A stretch of DNA of 64,000 nt from Candidatus Phycosocius spiralis (GTDB lineage: Bacteria > Pseudomonadota > Alphaproteobacteria > Caulobacterales > Aquidulcibacteraceae). The notes below the pieces were generated by a model, which searched no databases, was not told the origin of the DNA, and was given only the letters and a program-made list of their open reading frames with translations. Location: contig NZ_BPFZ01000006.1 in the NCBI RefSeq assembly GCF_030158815.1, forward strand, positions 61,001 through 125,000. The letters are read 5' to 3'. Shown here in pieces: positions 45,151-56,084 of the stretch (its first letter is position 1; every line of letters begins with the position of its first letter). A program made the translations under genes and the position numbers.

Positions 45151-45269
45151 GTTGGTCCCCTCTTAGGTTAAGTCATAAGTGCAAAGCCTCTTATCAATGT
45201 CAATGCAGGACAGGGTCCAATAGAATTACATTTCCGCAAGCTTTCCGGGGCCAACCGCTCAAAACCAGC

Positions 45270-45292
45270 AAAAAAGGGGGAGCCGAAGCCCC
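45270..45292 (-). terminator. Intrinsic terminator downstream of the DEAD-box helicase gene
   Basis: Read on the minus strand, CCCC and GC (45292-45288) pair across a UUCG loop with GC and CCCC-complementary bases to 45278, with one bulged base. A run of six T (45275-45270) follows. A UUCG-capped GC stem followed by a T run is a good intrinsic terminator. It ends the helicase transcript before the M13 peptidase gene. Confidence 0.7.
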
Positions 45293-45325
45293 ACCTTTTA
45301 TACCTAGTCTCGCAGATAGAAAGAC

Positions 45326-47320
45326 TTATGAGCGACCACGACGTGGCACAAATGTGCTATCGCCGCCTCGGCTCACATTCGCGCCGCCGCTTGCACCTGA
45401 GCGCCCTAAGCTAGCAGGCTTTCCACCAAAGCTCTTATTGCCAAAGGTTTTGGCACCAAATTTTTTCGACGGGCCGGCTTTGCCTGCCCGATCATAGCTG
45501 CGGCCCTCAATGCGGGCTTCGCCGCGCGGTGCTGGCCCATGACGGGTGGCGCTATCGCGCTTGGCTTGGCCATTACGGTGGCCAAAGCCTTCACTGCGTC
45601 CTTCATAGGAGCGTGGACGGTCGCCTTGCATGCGATTATTTTGTGGGCGGTCGCCAAAGGAGCGGGGTCGTTCACCATAGCTAAGCTCTTCGCGTGGTTT
45701 GCTGTGAAACGGTTTGTCAAAGCGTGGCCGCTCTTGCTGGACCGCTTCTTCGCGTCGTTGCGGAACAACAAAACCAGGTGCCATTGACGCGCTACGATCC
45801 CCAAAGCGGCTTTCGTCGCGTTGTTGTGGGCGGCCTTCATTGAACACCGATCGGGTCGCAACGTTTCCAGCCCGTGGGCGACGCTCACCGTCATCCTTGC
45901 GGTCGCGCTTGGAATATTGCCCGCCGCGTGGACCAGGACGGCCGCCACGGCCACCTTCACGACCGCCATCACGCGCACCAAACTTACCATCTCGGCGGGG
46001 ATCGTTGCGCGGCTCGTGCAACATTTCCTTGGGCCCAGTGCGGCGCAAAACACCGACAATATCGCCATGCGCATTTTTAAGGGCGCTCAAGGTGGTGGTT
46101 GGTGCATCCATGTTTTCAACAAAAATGACTTCGCCATCTTCATCATAGGCAACTGGCTCTGGCTTAGGCGCCGCTGGGCGTGGGCCCTTGCTGAGATTGG
46201 CCGGATTCATTTTCACAATGGATTTTTTGATCAAGCGCTCAATCTGGCGTAGATTATCGCGCTCATGGGGCGCACAAAAGGAGATGGAGATGCCTTCACA
46301 ACCCGCACGTGCGGTGCGGCCAATGCGGTGGACATAGGCTTCAGGCACATCTGGTAGATCGAAATTAATCACATGGGTAACACCATCGACGTCGATCCCG
46401 CGGGCTGCCACATCGGTACATACCAGCAAGCGGGTATGGCCTTTGCGGAAGCGCTCTAGCGCATGTTCACGCGCATTTTGGCTTTTATTGCCATGGACGG
46501 CATCCACCGACATGCCTTGTTGCTCAAGCTTCTCGAGCACCTTTTCAGCCCCGTGCTTGGTGCGCACAAAGATCATGGCACGGGTTACTTCAGGCTCATG
46601 GCAGATGTCTTCCAGCACTTGTTGCTTGTTAACTTGGCTGGTCATGATCAGGCGCTGGTCCACACGCTCAGCAGTAGACGAAAGTGGAGCCACCTGGATG
46701 CGCTTTGGATCGGTCAAAAGCTCTTCAGCCAAATGCGCGATCTCTTTTGGCATGGTGGCGGAGAAGAGGCTGGTTTGGCGCCCTTTAGGGATTTCGCCTA
46801 CGATCAGGCGGATCGGCTTGATAAAGCCCATATCCAACATCTGGTCAGCTTCGTCCAAAATCAAATGCTCAACCATATCCAGGCGAATGGCGCGCTGCTT
46901 GATCAAGTCAATGAGGCGCCCCGGTGTGGCGATCAAAATATCGACGCCACGCTCCATAGAGCGAATTTGCTTACGCATATTCGCGCCACCGTAAACAAGT
47001 GCACCAGATAGGCCAACATATTTGCCATAGGTACGAAGGCTATCGGCGATCTGGCCAGCCAGTTCACGGGTTGGGCAAAGGATCAAAGCGCGACAGGCGC
47101 GCGCGCCGGCGTGAATGCGCCGCTCTGACAAATGATGCAGCAAGGGAAGCGCAAAGGCGGCGGTTTTGCCGGTGCCGGTTTGGGCCAGGCCCAAAAGATC
47201 CAGCGATTGCATGGCGGGGGGAATGGCTTGGATCTGGATCGGGGTTGGCTGTTCATAGCCTTCCTCAGAAATGGACTTCAAAATAGGCTCAGCAAAGCCA
47301 AAATCAGTAAATTTAGTCAT
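45326..47320 (-). CDS. DEAD-box RNA helicase with long Arg/Gly-rich tail
   Basis: This 664-residue helicase has the Q motif region PTPIQIQAIPPAM, motif I AQTGTGKTAAF, motif II ILDEADQMLDMGF, motif III SATMP, and motif VI HRIGRTARAG. Residues 1-380 form the RecA-like core of the RhlE group. From about residue 450 the tail is rich in Arg, Gly, Asp and Pro, with repeated GDRP/RSYEGR-like units. Such tails bind RNA and can drive condensation in other helicases. It likely helps RNA turnover or ribosome assembly, possibly in the cold. The leader of about 265 bases upstream shows no gene. Confidence 0.92.
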   Translation of the reverse strand: MTKFTDFGFAEPILKSISEEGYEQPTPIQIQAIPPAMQSLDLLGLAQTGTGKTAAFALPLLHHLSERRIHAGARACRALILCPTRELAGQIADSLRTYGKYVGLSGALVYGGANMRKQIRSMERGVDILIATPGRLIDLIKQRAIRLDMVEHLILDEADQMLDMGFIKPIRLIVGEIPKGRQTSLFSATMPKEIAHLAEELLTDPKRIQVAPLSSTAERVDQRLIMTSQVNKQQVLEDICHEPEVTRAMIFVRTKHGAEKVLEKLEQQGMSVDAVHGNKSQNAREHALERFRKGHTRLLVCTDVAARGIDVDGVTHVINFDLPDVPEAYVHRIGRTARAGCEGISISFCAPHERDNLRQIERLIKKSIVKMNPANLSKGPRPAAPKPEPVAYDEDGEVIFVENMDAPTTTLSALKNAHGDIVGVLRRTGPKEMLHEPRNDPRRDGKFGARDGGREGGRGGRPGPRGGQYSKRDRKDDGERRPRAGNVATRSVFNEGRPQQRDESRFGDRSASMAPGFVVPQRREEAVQQERPRFDKPFHSKPREELSYGERPRSFGDRPQNNRMQGDRPRSYEGRSEGFGHRNGQAKRDSATRHGPAPRGEARIEGRSYDRAGKAGPSKKFGAKTFGNKSFGGKPASLGRSGASGGANVSRGGDSTFVPRRGRS

Positions 47321-47587
47321 GGTTTAGTCGTCTTTCACACGTCAATACGTGCGGTATCGCCCCCGGTTTTTGGGGTGCGCGCACGCGTCTGGGACGGGCC
47401 TGACGATAGTTGCTTGCTGGCAGGCGCGCCAAATAGGGCAATCCTACGCCTGGTGTGACCTCGCGAAAAAAACACGGTCACGTGCAACGCCCAGACGGCA
47501 GAAAGCAATAAGAGAGCCAAAAGCTCCGTTGTGGGACGTGCACTTAAACTCGGACAGATCGGGAGGGCTTAGCCCTTCATACCTGAC

Positions 47588-47998
47588 TTAGCTGCCGAGT
47601 GCTTCCAGGATCGTTTTCACAAAAAGCGTCATTAAAACGAGTGAAGCCAAGGCAAACACCGCAAAGCGCATCACAACCAAATTAACGGTCGCTTGCACCA
47701 GCGAATGCAGTACACGAAGGCCCACATAGCCCCAAGCGAGCCAAATAGAAACCCCATCGGCCCACATTCCCACATGCGCGACCAATGCAAGGGCGTAAAA
47801 AAGCGTCGGCTGCTCGTGGAGATGATTATAATTATGTGCGATTTGGCGCACTTTTTGTGGTAAAACGTCTAAACTACCGGGGATTACCGCCGCTTGTGGG
47901 TCAATTTTGTGTTTTTGCATAGCTGGTAGTCGGGTGGCATACATCCACACCCACATCACAAAAGTCCAGCCAATCAGCGCCAAAATAGGATATAACAT
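47588..47998 (-). CDS. MAPEG family membrane protein
   Basis: This 136-residue protein has four predicted transmembrane segments starting with MLYPILALIGWTFVMWVWMY. The central RQIAHNYNHLHEQPTLFYAL is typical of the MAPEG (membrane-associated eicosanoid/glutathione metabolism) family, where N and E residues bind glutathione in eukaryotic members. The bacterial function is mostly unknown. ATG 47998 is chosen because GGGGAGGG lies 8 bases upstream; the longer start lacks such a site. Confidence 0.88.
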   Translation of the reverse strand: MLYPILALIGWTFVMWVWMYATRLPAMQKHKIDPQAAVIPGSLDVLPQKVRQIAHNYNHLHEQPTLFYALALVAHVGMWADGVSIWLAWGYVGLRVLHSLVQATVNLVVMRFAVFALASLVLMTLFVKTILEALGS

Positions 47999-48224
47999 TA
48001 AGGGCCCTCCCCAGAGCATTATTCATGAGCAGTTTTCATGAGCGTTTTTCTCATTTGCAAACCAACTCGCACAGTTTGAGCCCCTAAATCTAGTACTTGA
48101 CGCTTGGACGACTCGCGAACATGCATAGGTTCTTGAAACGTTCGGGGTCGCTTGAATGGCTTGCCAAGCGCGCGGTGTCGCTTCAAACTAAACCCCAATG
48201 AGATGTTTTATGGGGAGCCGACTT

Positions 48225-49529
48225 ATGCGTTCAACTTTGTTTTCAACCGCCTTGGCCACGATGGCGATATTGGCGTCTCCCCAACTTTCATTCGCCCAAC
48301 CAGCGAGCCCCACAACCTACATCTACGCCGGTAAGCTGATCGCCGAACCGGGCAGTCCTCCTGCGACCGCTAAAACACTCATCATTCGCGACGGTAAAAT
48401 TGAGGCGATTAAGGACGGTTATGTGGCACCCCAAGCGGGCGCCAAGATCGTTGATCTCAAATCCAAAACCGTGTTGCCGGGCCTAATCGACAGCCATGTG
48501 CATCTATTGTCAGAGCTGTCGCCCAGAAGTGTGCTCAATCAAGTCACCAAGGAAGAAAGCGATTTGGCGCTTGATGGGCTTGTTAATGCGCAAAAGACCT
48601 TGGCTGCTGGATTTACTACGGTGGTAGATTTAGGCGCCGATGGGCACCACACCATCTTTGCCCTGCGCGATCAATTTGCCTCGGGAAGGCTTCTGGGGCC
48701 GCGCATTTTAGCGGCCGGGGCAGCCATAAGCCCCACGGGTGGTCACGGCGATATTCATGGCTTTCGCGAAGATGTCATGCATGTGCTGGGACCACAGAGC
48801 GTGTGTAATGGTGTCGATGATTGTCGACGAGCCGTGCGTGAACAAGTCAAAGCGGGTGCTAATATCATCAAAGTGACCGCGACAGGTGGCGTGTTATCCA
48901 ACACGGCCAGCGGCCTTGGCCAACAGTTTTTTGACGATGAACTCAAAGCCATTGCCGATACCGCGCATCTATTAGGCAAGAATGTCACGGCCCACGCCCA
49001 TGGTAAGGAGGGCATTGAAGCGGCCTTGCGGGCCGGTTTCGATAGCATAGAGCATTCAAGCTATGCCGATGAAGCCACTTTTGCGCTCTATAAAGCCAAA
49101 AATGCATGCATGGTACCCACGGTTCTGGCCGGGGCGACAGTCACAGACATGGCGCGCGCTGGGGGAACTTTAACTGGGGCGCAGGCTGCCAAAGCGCTCA
49201 CCGTCGGCCCATTGATGCTTAATATGTTGGCGCGCGCACGCAAAGCAGGAGTGTGCATCGTCTTTGGGACAGACAGTGGCGTTTCTCGGCACGGCGATAA
49301 TGCGCGTGAGCTTGAATTGATGGTCGAGGCGGGCTTCACCCCGGTAGAAGCCTTGCGTAGCGCCACGGTTGGCGGCGCGGCTCATGTTGGATTATCCGAT
49401 CAGATCGGCACTTTAGCGGTGGGCAAAGCCGCCGACATCATCGCGGTCTCAGGCGACCCATTGGTAAATATTAGTGCCATCCGCAAGGTCGATTTTGTGA
49501 TGGCGGCTGGCCGGATTGCCAAGGACTAA
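48225..49529 (+). CDS. Exported amidohydrolase (imidazolonepropionase/Xaa-Pro dipeptidase-like)
   Basis: This 434-residue protein has a signal peptide MRSTLFSTALATMAILASPQ ending near SFAQ. The metal-dependent hydrolase barrel shows GLIDSHVHLLSEL (HxH), VTAHAHGKEGIEAAL and IEHSSYADEA. The catalytic Asp region reads GTDSGVSRHGDNAREL. It belongs to the amidohydrolase group commonly annotated as imidazolonepropionase-like or Xaa-Pro dipeptidase, often acting on peptides or cyclic amides in the periplasm. ATG 48225 follows GGGGAG. It is convergent with the GMC oxidoreductase gene, 14 bases away. Confidence 0.9.
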   Translation: MRSTLFSTALATMAILASPQLSFAQPASPTTYIYAGKLIAEPGSPPATAKTLIIRDGKIEAIKDGYVAPQAGAKIVDLKSKTVLPGLIDSHVHLLSELSPRSVLNQVTKEESDLALDGLVNAQKTLAAGFTTVVDLGADGHHTIFALRDQFASGRLLGPRILAAGAAISPTGGHGDIHGFREDVMHVLGPQSVCNGVDDCRRAVREQVKAGANIIKVTATGGVLSNTASGLGQQFFDDELKAIADTAHLLGKNVTAHAHGKEGIEAALRAGFDSIEHSSYADEATFALYKAKNACMVPTVLAGATVTDMARAGGTLTGAQAAKALTVGPLMLNMLARARKAGVCIVFGTDSGVSRHGDNARELELMVEAGFTPVEALRSATVGGAAHVGLSDQIGTLAVGKAADIIAVSGDPLVNISAIRKVDFVMAAGRIAKD

Positions 49530-49543
49530 GGGGTTTTGCCCGC

Positions 49544-51196
49544 TTAGGGATTAGCAATTGTAACCTCTTGTGGGGCTAAAAACTTCTTGCCGCGAATATG
49601 GTCGGAGATTTTTTCGGCTATCATGATGGTTGGTGCATTGGTATTGCCACCTATCAGGTTTGGCATCACCGAAGCGTCCACGATGCGCAGATTCTTGACG
49701 CCGCGAACCTTGCAATCCTTATCCACGACCGAAGCCTTATCGCTGCCCATCCGACACGTGCCGATCGGGTGGTAAATTGTCTCCGCTGTGGCTTTGATGA
49801 AGGCATCAATCTCATCGTCGGATTGAACCTCGGCTCCAGGCTTAAATTCTGGGCCACGATAGGGGGCAAGGGCAGGTTGGGCCATAATATGGCGGGCCAT
49901 TTTAAGGCCTTCTCGCAAGGCACGGCGGTCTTCTTCGGCGGTCAAATAGCGCGGATCAATGACAGGGGCCGCAAATGGGTTGGCATTGGCAAGGGTGATT
50001 TCTCCCCGGCTTTCAGGTCGCAAATAACAGATATGGAGCGAGAAACCGTCTGTCATGGCTTTAATCTTCCCATGCTGTTCTACTAAGGCGTTGACGAAGT
50101 GAAATTGGAGGTCCGGGCGATCTAGGCCTTTGCGGGATTTCGCGAAACCGCCTGATTCTAGGAAGTTTTCGCGCCCCAGTCCTTCTTTGCGGAGCAAATA
50201 GGTTAGCGCCGTTAGATATTGTTTTAAGCCGCGGTTCAAAGAAAAGGCCGTTATGGGCTGGGTGCATTCTTGCAGCAATAAAACGTCCAAATGATCTTGC
50301 AGGTTTTGGCCCACATTTTGGCTATCAACTACAACTTCCACGCCTGCTTTTTGGAGACTTTGGGCGGGGCCAATACCTGAAACCATCAAGATTTGGGGCG
50401 ATTGTACCGCGCCAGCGCACACCAAAACTTCCTTATTGGCATAAACGCGGGTGCGCGGCGAATTTTCATCATGGGCATATTCAGCGCCGACGCACACTTT
50501 GTCTTCGAGCAAGAGCTTGGTGGTATAAGCGTGGCTACGCACAGCCAGATTGGGTCGCCCTAACGCAGGCTTTAAATAGGCAAACGAGGCTGACCAACGC
50601 TCCCCATCCTTGATCGTCAATTGGTAAGAGCCAAAGCCCTCTTGGTCATGCCCATTAAAGTCGTCGGACTTTTTGTGGCCGGCCTGCACCGCGGCTTCAA
50701 TAATAGCTTGATATAAGGGATTGGTTGATTTGCCCCACGAAACATGGAGTGGACCAGAGGTACCATGAAAATCATCCCCCCCGGTTTCGAGCGTCTCAGA
50801 ACGCTTAAAGTAAGGCAGAACGTCAGAAAAACTCCAGCCCTTAAGCCCCAATTGTGCCCATTGATCATAATCACGGGCGTGGCCACGGATGTAAATCATG
50901 CCGTTGATCGAGCTCGACCCACCCCAGCCCTTGCCGCGTGGCCAATACATGGTGCGATTGTTAAGCTCGCTTTGGGCCTCTGTCATAAAGCCCCAATTAT
51001 GCGCATTCTTGCCCTTGATCAGGGTGCCAACCCCGGCAGGCATCCGTACCAGCAAGGAATTGTTCCGACCACCGGCTTCCAGCAATAAGACCCGAACGCT
51101 AGGGTCTTCGGTCAATCGATTGGCCAGCACACAACCAGCACTTCCCGCGCCAACGATGATATAGTCAAAACGATCCTCGGCTGAAGCTAGTGTCAT
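49544..51196 (-). CDS. GMC family FAD oxidoreductase (choline dehydrogenase-like)
   Basis: This 550-residue flavoprotein has the FAD-binding YIIVGAGSAGCVLANRLTED, the GMC signatures GRGKGWGGSSSINGM-like (PRGKGWGGSSSINGMIYIRG) and GAVQSPQILMVSGIGPA, and a C-terminal YHPIGTCRMG with the active-site His, followed by VDASVMPNLIGGNTNAPT. It oxidises an alcohol substrate. Choline is possible, but no betaine-aldehyde dehydrogenase or betI is adjacent, so the substrate is uncertain. It faces secA across a 362-base gap. Confidence 0.92.
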   Translation of the reverse strand: MTLASAEDRFDYIIVGAGSAGCVLANRLTEDPSVRVLLLEAGGRNNSLLVRMPAGVGTLIKGKNAHNWGFMTEAQSELNNRTMYWPRGKGWGGSSSINGMIYIRGHARDYDQWAQLGLKGWSFSDVLPYFKRSETLETGGDDFHGTSGPLHVSWGKSTNPLYQAIIEAAVQAGHKKSDDFNGHDQEGFGSYQLTIKDGERWSASFAYLKPALGRPNLAVRSHAYTTKLLLEDKVCVGAEYAHDENSPRTRVYANKEVLVCAGAVQSPQILMVSGIGPAQSLQKAGVEVVVDSQNVGQNLQDHLDVLLLQECTQPITAFSLNRGLKQYLTALTYLLRKEGLGRENFLESGGFAKSRKGLDRPDLQFHFVNALVEQHGKIKAMTDGFSLHICYLRPESRGEITLANANPFAAPVIDPRYLTAEEDRRALREGLKMARHIMAQPALAPYRGPEFKPGAEVQSDDEIDAFIKATAETIYHPIGTCRMGSDKASVVDKDCKVRGVKNLRIVDASVMPNLIGGNTNAPTIMIAEKISDHIRGKKFLAPQEVTIANP

Positions 51197-51558
51197 GAAC
51201 TGTCTCCCGTGCTGCCTTAAGTGTCCATTTGATTTTATTTGGCGTGATCAAAGCAAGCGGGCAAGCGAAAATAACGCTTGGCTTTAGTCAGCAGTCTTTT
51301 GAGCTTGGCCAATGTGACCAAGTCGTCCACGATTGTCGTTTAGTGTTTTTTTCGGTGACCTTGCTTGCAAATACTGGCATTGGGACAATTTATCGCACCG
51401 ATTTCTTGTAGAGTGCAGGGGTGTGCGTTGACATGCTTTCGCCGCTTTCCTACCTCACGGGTCGTTGTTGATAGTCAGGTGCGGTTGTCGCGCCCCATGC
51501 TTTACGTATGGACATCGTCATGCCGGGTAGTCCGGCGATCAGTCAGGCGCGGAAATTT
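51197..51558. other. Divergent intergenic region between the GMC gene and secA
   Basis: The 362 bases hold no convincing gene. They should contain the promoter of the GMC oxidoreductase on the minus strand and that of secA on the plus strand. No leader peptide resembling SecM and no tRNA-like fold was recognised. Confidence 0.5.
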
Positions 51559-54300
51559 ATGCTTACGATTGTCAAGAAGTTGTTCGGCTCCTCTAACGAA
51601 CGCCGCGTCAGATCCCTGTTGCATCGCGTGGAACAACGGATCAATCCGTTAGAAGGCGATATTCAAGCACTAAGCGACGATGCTTTGCGCGGAAAAACCA
51701 ATGAATTTAAAGCCAAATTGGAAGCGGGGGCCAAACTCGATGATATTCTTGATGAAGCTTTTGCCGTCGTACGTGAGGCTGCCAAGCGATCGATTGGGCA
51801 ACGTCATTATGATGTACAATTAGTTGGTGGCATGGTGCTTCATTCTGGTGCGATTGCTGAAATGCGTACAGGTGAGGGTAAAACCTTGGTGGCGACGGCC
51901 CCCGTCTATCTCAATGCCTTAGAGGGCAAGGGGGTTCATGTTGTCACGGTCAACGACTATTTGGCCAAGCGTGATGCACAATGGATGGGCCAAATCTACA
52001 GCTTTTTGGGGCTGCAAACGGGTGTGATTATTCCAGGCCTCGAAGATCAAGAGCGCAGAGTCAATTATGCTAAAGACATTACTTATGGCACCAATAACGA
52101 GTTTGGCTTTGATTATCTGCGCGATAACTTGAAATATAGCTTGGATGAAATGGTCCAACGAGACCATCATTTCGCCATCGTGGATGAGGTCGATTCCATC
52201 TTGATTGATGAAGCCCGCACACCCTTGATCATCTCAGGCCCAACCGATGATCGCTCTGAATTTTACCGCTCGATTGATGAACTGATTTATCTCCTAGACG
52301 ATGAAGATTATGAGCATGATGAGAAACAGCGCTCAGCCGTTTATACTGAAAAGGGCTCTGAACATATTGAAGATTTGATGCGCGAGCGTGGGCTCCTTGA
52401 AGGCGCGCTCTATGAAGCGGTCAACACCACCATCGTGCACCATGCAAACCAAGCCCTACGTGCACATGTGCTCTATACGCGCGATAAAGACTATATCGTC
52501 AAAGACGATGAGGTGGTTTTGATTGATGAATTTACCGGCCGCATGATGACGGGCAGGCGCTTGTCCGAAGGGCTCCATCAAGCGATTGAAGCTAAGGAAA
52601 AGGTGCCCGTTCAGCCTGAAAATCAAACTCTCGCGTCCATCACGTTTCAAAACTACTTTCGCCTATATTCAAAGCTTGCCGGTATGACGGGGACAGCCCA
52701 AACTGAAGCGGCCGAATTTGAAGATATTTACAAGTTGCAGGTGGTTGAAATCCCAACCAATCGGCCTGTCGCCCGTGTCGACGAGTTTGACCTTATTTAT
52801 CAGAATGCTACGGGTAAGCATAAGGCCATCATCCAAGACATTCGCAATACCTATGAAAAAGGTCAGCCGATTCTGGTTGGTACCGCCTCAATTGAAAAAT
52901 CGGAATTGATTTCCTCACTCTTGAGCGCTGAAAACATACCCCACTCCGTGCTCAATGCACATAAGCACGCTGAAGAAGCAGAAATTGTTGCCGAAGCCGG
53001 GGTTCCAGGCGCTGTAACTATTGCAACGAATATGGCGGGCCGGGGTACGGATATTCAGTTGGGTGGCAATCTTGAAATGCGCACCGACAAAGAGCGTAAA
53101 GCCCGTGAAGCGGCTTGGGGACGGGCGATGACGCCCAGCGAAATTGCAACCCTGCAAGAAGAAATTGTGGCCGACATCGCGGTCAAAAAAGCCAAAGCGA
53201 TGGAATTGGGTGGTCTTTATGTTTTAGGAACCGAGCGCCATGAAAGTCGGCGGATCGATAACCAGCTTCGTGGTCGAACGGGACGCCAAGGTGACCCGGG
53301 CAAAAGCCGCTTTTACATCTCATGTGACGACGATCTGTTGCGCATTTTTGGCGGTGAGCGGATGGCCGGTGTATTGCGCGCCCTCAAGGTAGATGAAGAT
53401 GAGCCGATTGAAGAGCGCATGCTCAATAAAGCCATGGAAATCAGCCAAAAGCGCGTGGAAGCCCGCAACTTTGAAATCCGAAAAAACTTGTTGAAATATG
53501 ATGACGTGATCAATGATCAACGCAAGCAAATCTTTGAAGAGCGCAAAGAATTTATGCGCACCGAAGATGTGGAAGAGACCGTCTTGCATATGCGCCATGA
53601 GGTTATCGACAGCCTATGCGAATATTATATGCCCCCAAAGCAACTTCCTGAACAATGGGATACCGAAGGGCTTGAAGTTGACGTTCAAGACCTTTTGGGC
53701 ATAAAGATCCCTATTAAAGAGATGGCATCCCAAGAAGGTGTTGATGACAACGATATTCGTCAGGCCATCTTAGAGGCTTCCGATCGGGTGTGGGCTGAGA
53801 AAGTTGCCCTCATGGGTGAGCAGCAATCGCGTTACATCGAAAAGCAAGTCCTCTTGCAAACCATCGATCTAAAATGGCGGGAACATTTGGTGCAAGTGGA
53901 CCATTTGCGCTCCGTCATTCATCTACGCGGCTATGGTCAGCGCGACCCACTGATTGAGTACAAAACAGATGCGTTTTCCATGTTTGAAGCCATGCGCTCT
54001 GATTTGCGTAAAGATGTGACCCGCTTTTTGATGAATGTGCAATTGATGGCCCCTGACCCCACCATGCTGTCGGGCGATTTTGGCCAATCGAACACCCACA
54101 TCGAGGGTGGATTTGGAACCACGATTGGTGATGGTTTTGGCGCTAATCCAAGTTGGCTGAGCGCACCTGCGATAAGGACACAAGATCTGGTTACTTCCCC
54201 AAAGGGCCCAATGCCCAGAGCTTGGCAGTCAACTCCGCGTAATTCACCATGTCCTTGTGGATCGGGTAAGCGCTTTAAGGCCTGTCACGGCGCAATATAG
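51559..54300 (+). CDS. secA: Protein translocase subunit SecA
   Basis: This 913-residue ATPase drives preprotein export through SecYEG. It begins [18 protein letters not shown]. Walker A is [17 protein letters not shown] and the DEAD-like motif is [19 protein letters not shown]. Later motifs include [26 protein letters not shown] and [17 protein letters not shown]. The C-terminal zinc-binding tail [14 protein letters not shown] is intact and binds SecB or ribosomes. ATG 51559 is chosen because the conserved N-terminus starts there; upstream in-frame starts add unrelated residues. It ends 6 bases from the convergent phytase gene. Confidence 0.98.
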   Translation: MLTIVKKLFGSSNERRVRSLLHRVEQRINPLEGDIQALSDDALRGKTNEFKAKLEAGAKLDDILDEAFAVVREAAKRSIGQRHYDVQLVGGMVLHSGAIAEMRTGEGKTLVATAPVYLNALEGKGVHVVTVNDYLAKRDAQWMGQIYSFLGLQTGVIIPGLEDQERRVNYAKDITYGTNNEFGFDYLRDNLKYSLDEMVQRDHHFAIVDEVDSILIDEARTPLIISGPTDDRSEFYRSIDELIYLLDDEDYEHDEKQRSAVYTEKGSEHIEDLMRERGLLEGALYEAVNTTIVHHANQALRAHVLYTRDKDYIVKDDEVVLIDEFTGRMMTGRRLSEGLHQAIEAKEKVPVQPENQTLASITFQNYFRLYSKLAGMTGTAQTEAAEFEDIYKLQVVEIPTNRPVARVDEFDLIYQNATGKHKAIIQDIRNTYEKGQPILVGTASIEKSELISSLLSAENIPHSVLNAHKHAEEAEIVAEAGVPGAVTIATNMAGRGTDIQLGGNLEMRTDKERKAREAAWGRAMTPSEIATLQEEIVADIAVKKAKAMELGGLYVLGTERHESRRIDNQLRGRTGRQGDPGKSRFYISCDDDLLRIFGGERMAGVLRALKVDEDEPIEERMLNKAMEISQKRVEARNFEIRKNLLKYDDVINDQRKQIFEERKEFMRTEDVEETVLHMRHEVIDSLCEYYMPPKQLPEQWDTEGLEVDVQDLLGIKIPIKEMASQEGVDDNDIRQAILEASDRVWAEKVALMGEQQSRYIEKQVLLQTIDLKWREHLVQVDHLRSVIHLRGYGQRDPLIEYKTDAFSMFEAMRSDLRKDVTRFLMNVQLMAPDPTMLSGDFGQSNTHIEGGFGTTIGDGFGANPSWLSAPAIRTQDLVTSPKGPMPRAWQSTPRNSPCPCGSGKRFKACHGAI

Positions 54301-54306
54301 GTTCGT

Positions 54307-55380
54307 TCAGTCGGCAATACCCAGTGCGGCTTTGATGTCGTTCCACGCAACGAGCTTAAAGTTCTGCGCGCCTTTGGCATTATGTCCGTCTTGCGCGATA
54401 AATAATCCACCTGGATAAGCGGGGCCAAAATCGCCGGTGATCAGCTCAATGCCATCGGTCTCCTCCGTTGAGCCAATAATGCCGCCGGTGATGCGAAACC
54501 GGCCTACCAATGTGTCGTCACGGGTCCGATAAACCGCATAAGCATTATCACCTTGGCTTGAGACTATCACATAGCGCGCTTGGTTTCCCACATGGGCTAA
54601 AGCCACACCTTCTGCATCGGCGACAATCTGTTTGCCGTCAGCTGGCGCGACTTTAATGGGCGTCGTGGCAGCAGTGGCGGCGGCTTGAAAGCGCCAAAGG
54701 CCAACATCCTCTTCTGCGACATAAAGCTGACCTGTCGCATCGTCGGCCACGCAGCCTTCTGATTGGGTCGCAAGCTTCATCGTGCGCACGATCTGGCCGG
54801 TGGGCACAGCCCCCCTGGTATTAAGGCTTACCTGATTGATGGTTCCATCTTTTAGGACCATAAAAGCATAAAGGCTAACAGCGTCACGGTAGAGGCAAAT
54901 CCCATAGGCTTCCCCGGCACCCGCATCGACTATGCCAAGCTCAACCAGCTTAGCCGTGGTGGGGTTGAGACTGAACAAAGCCAATTTGGCTGTCTTAAGA
55001 TCATTACGGTCACTGGCAACTACCAGAATGCTACTTCGACCCTGCACCATTACTTCGTCGCGTAAATCCACATTATTTACATGTCCAGCGTCGTTAAAAC
55101 TTTTGATCTGGCCGTCCAAATCATAGACATAAAGGCCCGCCTTTTTGTCCGTCCCGATGATAAGGCTGGCGGTGGGCATAGATTTATTGCGCCAAATCGC
55201 TGGATCATCGGCGGCATCTTGATTGGGTGTGCCAACCGGAACCGTTTGACCGCGCGCTGCTATGTTCACGGCGGGCAGTGAGGAATTAAAGCTCGACACC
55301 ATCGAGAATGGTGTCGCACAGGCGGTTAACCAGCAAGAGGCTAGCAAAACGGTCATCCAAACGCGTTGATCAAGTAGCAT
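54307..55380 (-). CDS. Beta-propeller phytase-like lipoprotein
   Basis: This 357-residue protein has a lipoprotein signal with lipobox LTAC (TVLLASCWLTACATP). The mature part shows NQDAADDPAIW, SLIIGTDKKAGLYVYDLDGQ and NNVDLRDEV, then GEAYGICLYRD and VADAEGVALA, all typical of beta-propeller (BPP) phytases that hydrolyse inositol hexaphosphate with calcium. Length is normal. ATG 55380 follows GAAGGTGG at 5 bases. It is probably outer-membrane anchored and would supply phosphate. No Pho box or phosphate transporter is adjacent, and it is convergent with secA. Confidence 0.88.
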   Translation of the reverse strand: MLLDQRVWMTVLLASCWLTACATPFSMVSSFNSSLPAVNIAARGQTVPVGTPNQDAADDPAIWRNKSMPTASLIIGTDKKAGLYVYDLDGQIKSFNDAGHVNNVDLRDEVMVQGRSSILVVASDRNDLKTAKLALFSLNPTTAKLVELGIVDAGAGEAYGICLYRDAVSLYAFMVLKDGTINQVSLNTRGAVPTGQIVRTMKLATQSEGCVADDATGQLYVAEEDVGLWRFQAAATAATTPIKVAPADGKQIVADAEGVALAHVGNQARYVIVSSQGDNAYAVYRTRDDTLVGRFRITGGIIGSTEETDGIELITGDFGPAYPGGLFIAQDGHNAKGAQNFKLVAWNDIKAALGIAD

Positions 55381-55436
55381 GGCCACCTTCAAAGGAATAA
55401 GTATTGAAACTTTTCTAGGGCACATAGATGCCAGTT

Positions 55437-56000
55437 TTATGACGCCCTCGTCGGCGGCAAAGGCAAAGGCCGTAATGACGCTTTATAGCGCTGCCAATTG
55501 TTCACATAATGCAAAGCCGATCCCGTCAGGAATTGGGCTTCATGCTTGCTAACTTCACGCACCACTTTGCCAGGTGCCCCCATCACCAAACTATTGTCTG
55601 GGATGATCTTGCCTTCGGGGATCAGAGCTTTGGCTCCTATGATGCAATTCTTACCAATGACAGCACGATTGAGCACTACCGCCCCAATGCCGATCAAACT
55701 ATTGTCTCCCACACTACAGCCGTGTAGCATCGCCAGATGGCCGACAGTGACGTAGGAACCCAATGCCAGCGGGATGCCATCATCTGTGTGCAAAATGGCG
55801 CCATCTTGAACATTGGTGTTTTCCCCAATTGTGATGACATCATTATCGCCACGCAAAACCGCGTTGAACCAGATACTTGCATTCTCCTCTAAAACACAAT
55901 GGCCAACAACGCTTGCAGTGGGGGCGATCCAATAATTGCCCGATTCTGGCACTTTTGGGGACATATCGCCCAATGAAAAGGCACTCAACAGCTGTGTCAC
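55437..56000 (-). CDS. Gamma-carbonic anhydrase family protein
   Basis: This 187-residue left-handed beta-helix protein has repeating hexapeptide turns. The metal-binding [20 protein letters not shown] contains the conserved His pair, with a third His in AILHTDDG. The family includes gamma-carbonic anhydrases and related hexapeptide transferases, so enzymatic activity is not certain. The protein is a likely trimer. It starts divergently from the phoH leader region and 56 bases upstream of the phytase gene on the same strand, so the two may be co-transcribed. Confidence 0.88.
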   Translation of the reverse strand: MTQLLSAFSLGDMSPKVPESGNYWIAPTASVVGHCVLEENASIWFNAVLRGDNDVITIGENTNVQDGAILHTDDGIPLALGSYVTVGHLAMLHGCSVGDNSLIGIGAVVLNRAVIGKNCIIGAKALIPEGKIIPDNSLVMGAPGKVVREVSKHEAQFLTGSALHYVNNWQRYKASLRPLPLPPTRAS

Positions 56001-56084
56001 AGTTTTTCTTCCTTTGAATAAGTTTTTGCGACGTTAAATCTCTGTTTACTCTGCTAAGGTGACATCGCAATAGAGATTCGCGGC

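Noticed and set aside
45406..46148. Long open frames on both strands across the helicase tail
   Set aside because: They are shadows caused by the Arg/Gly-rich, low-stop composition of the helicase C-terminus; the helicase frame is continuous and recognisable.
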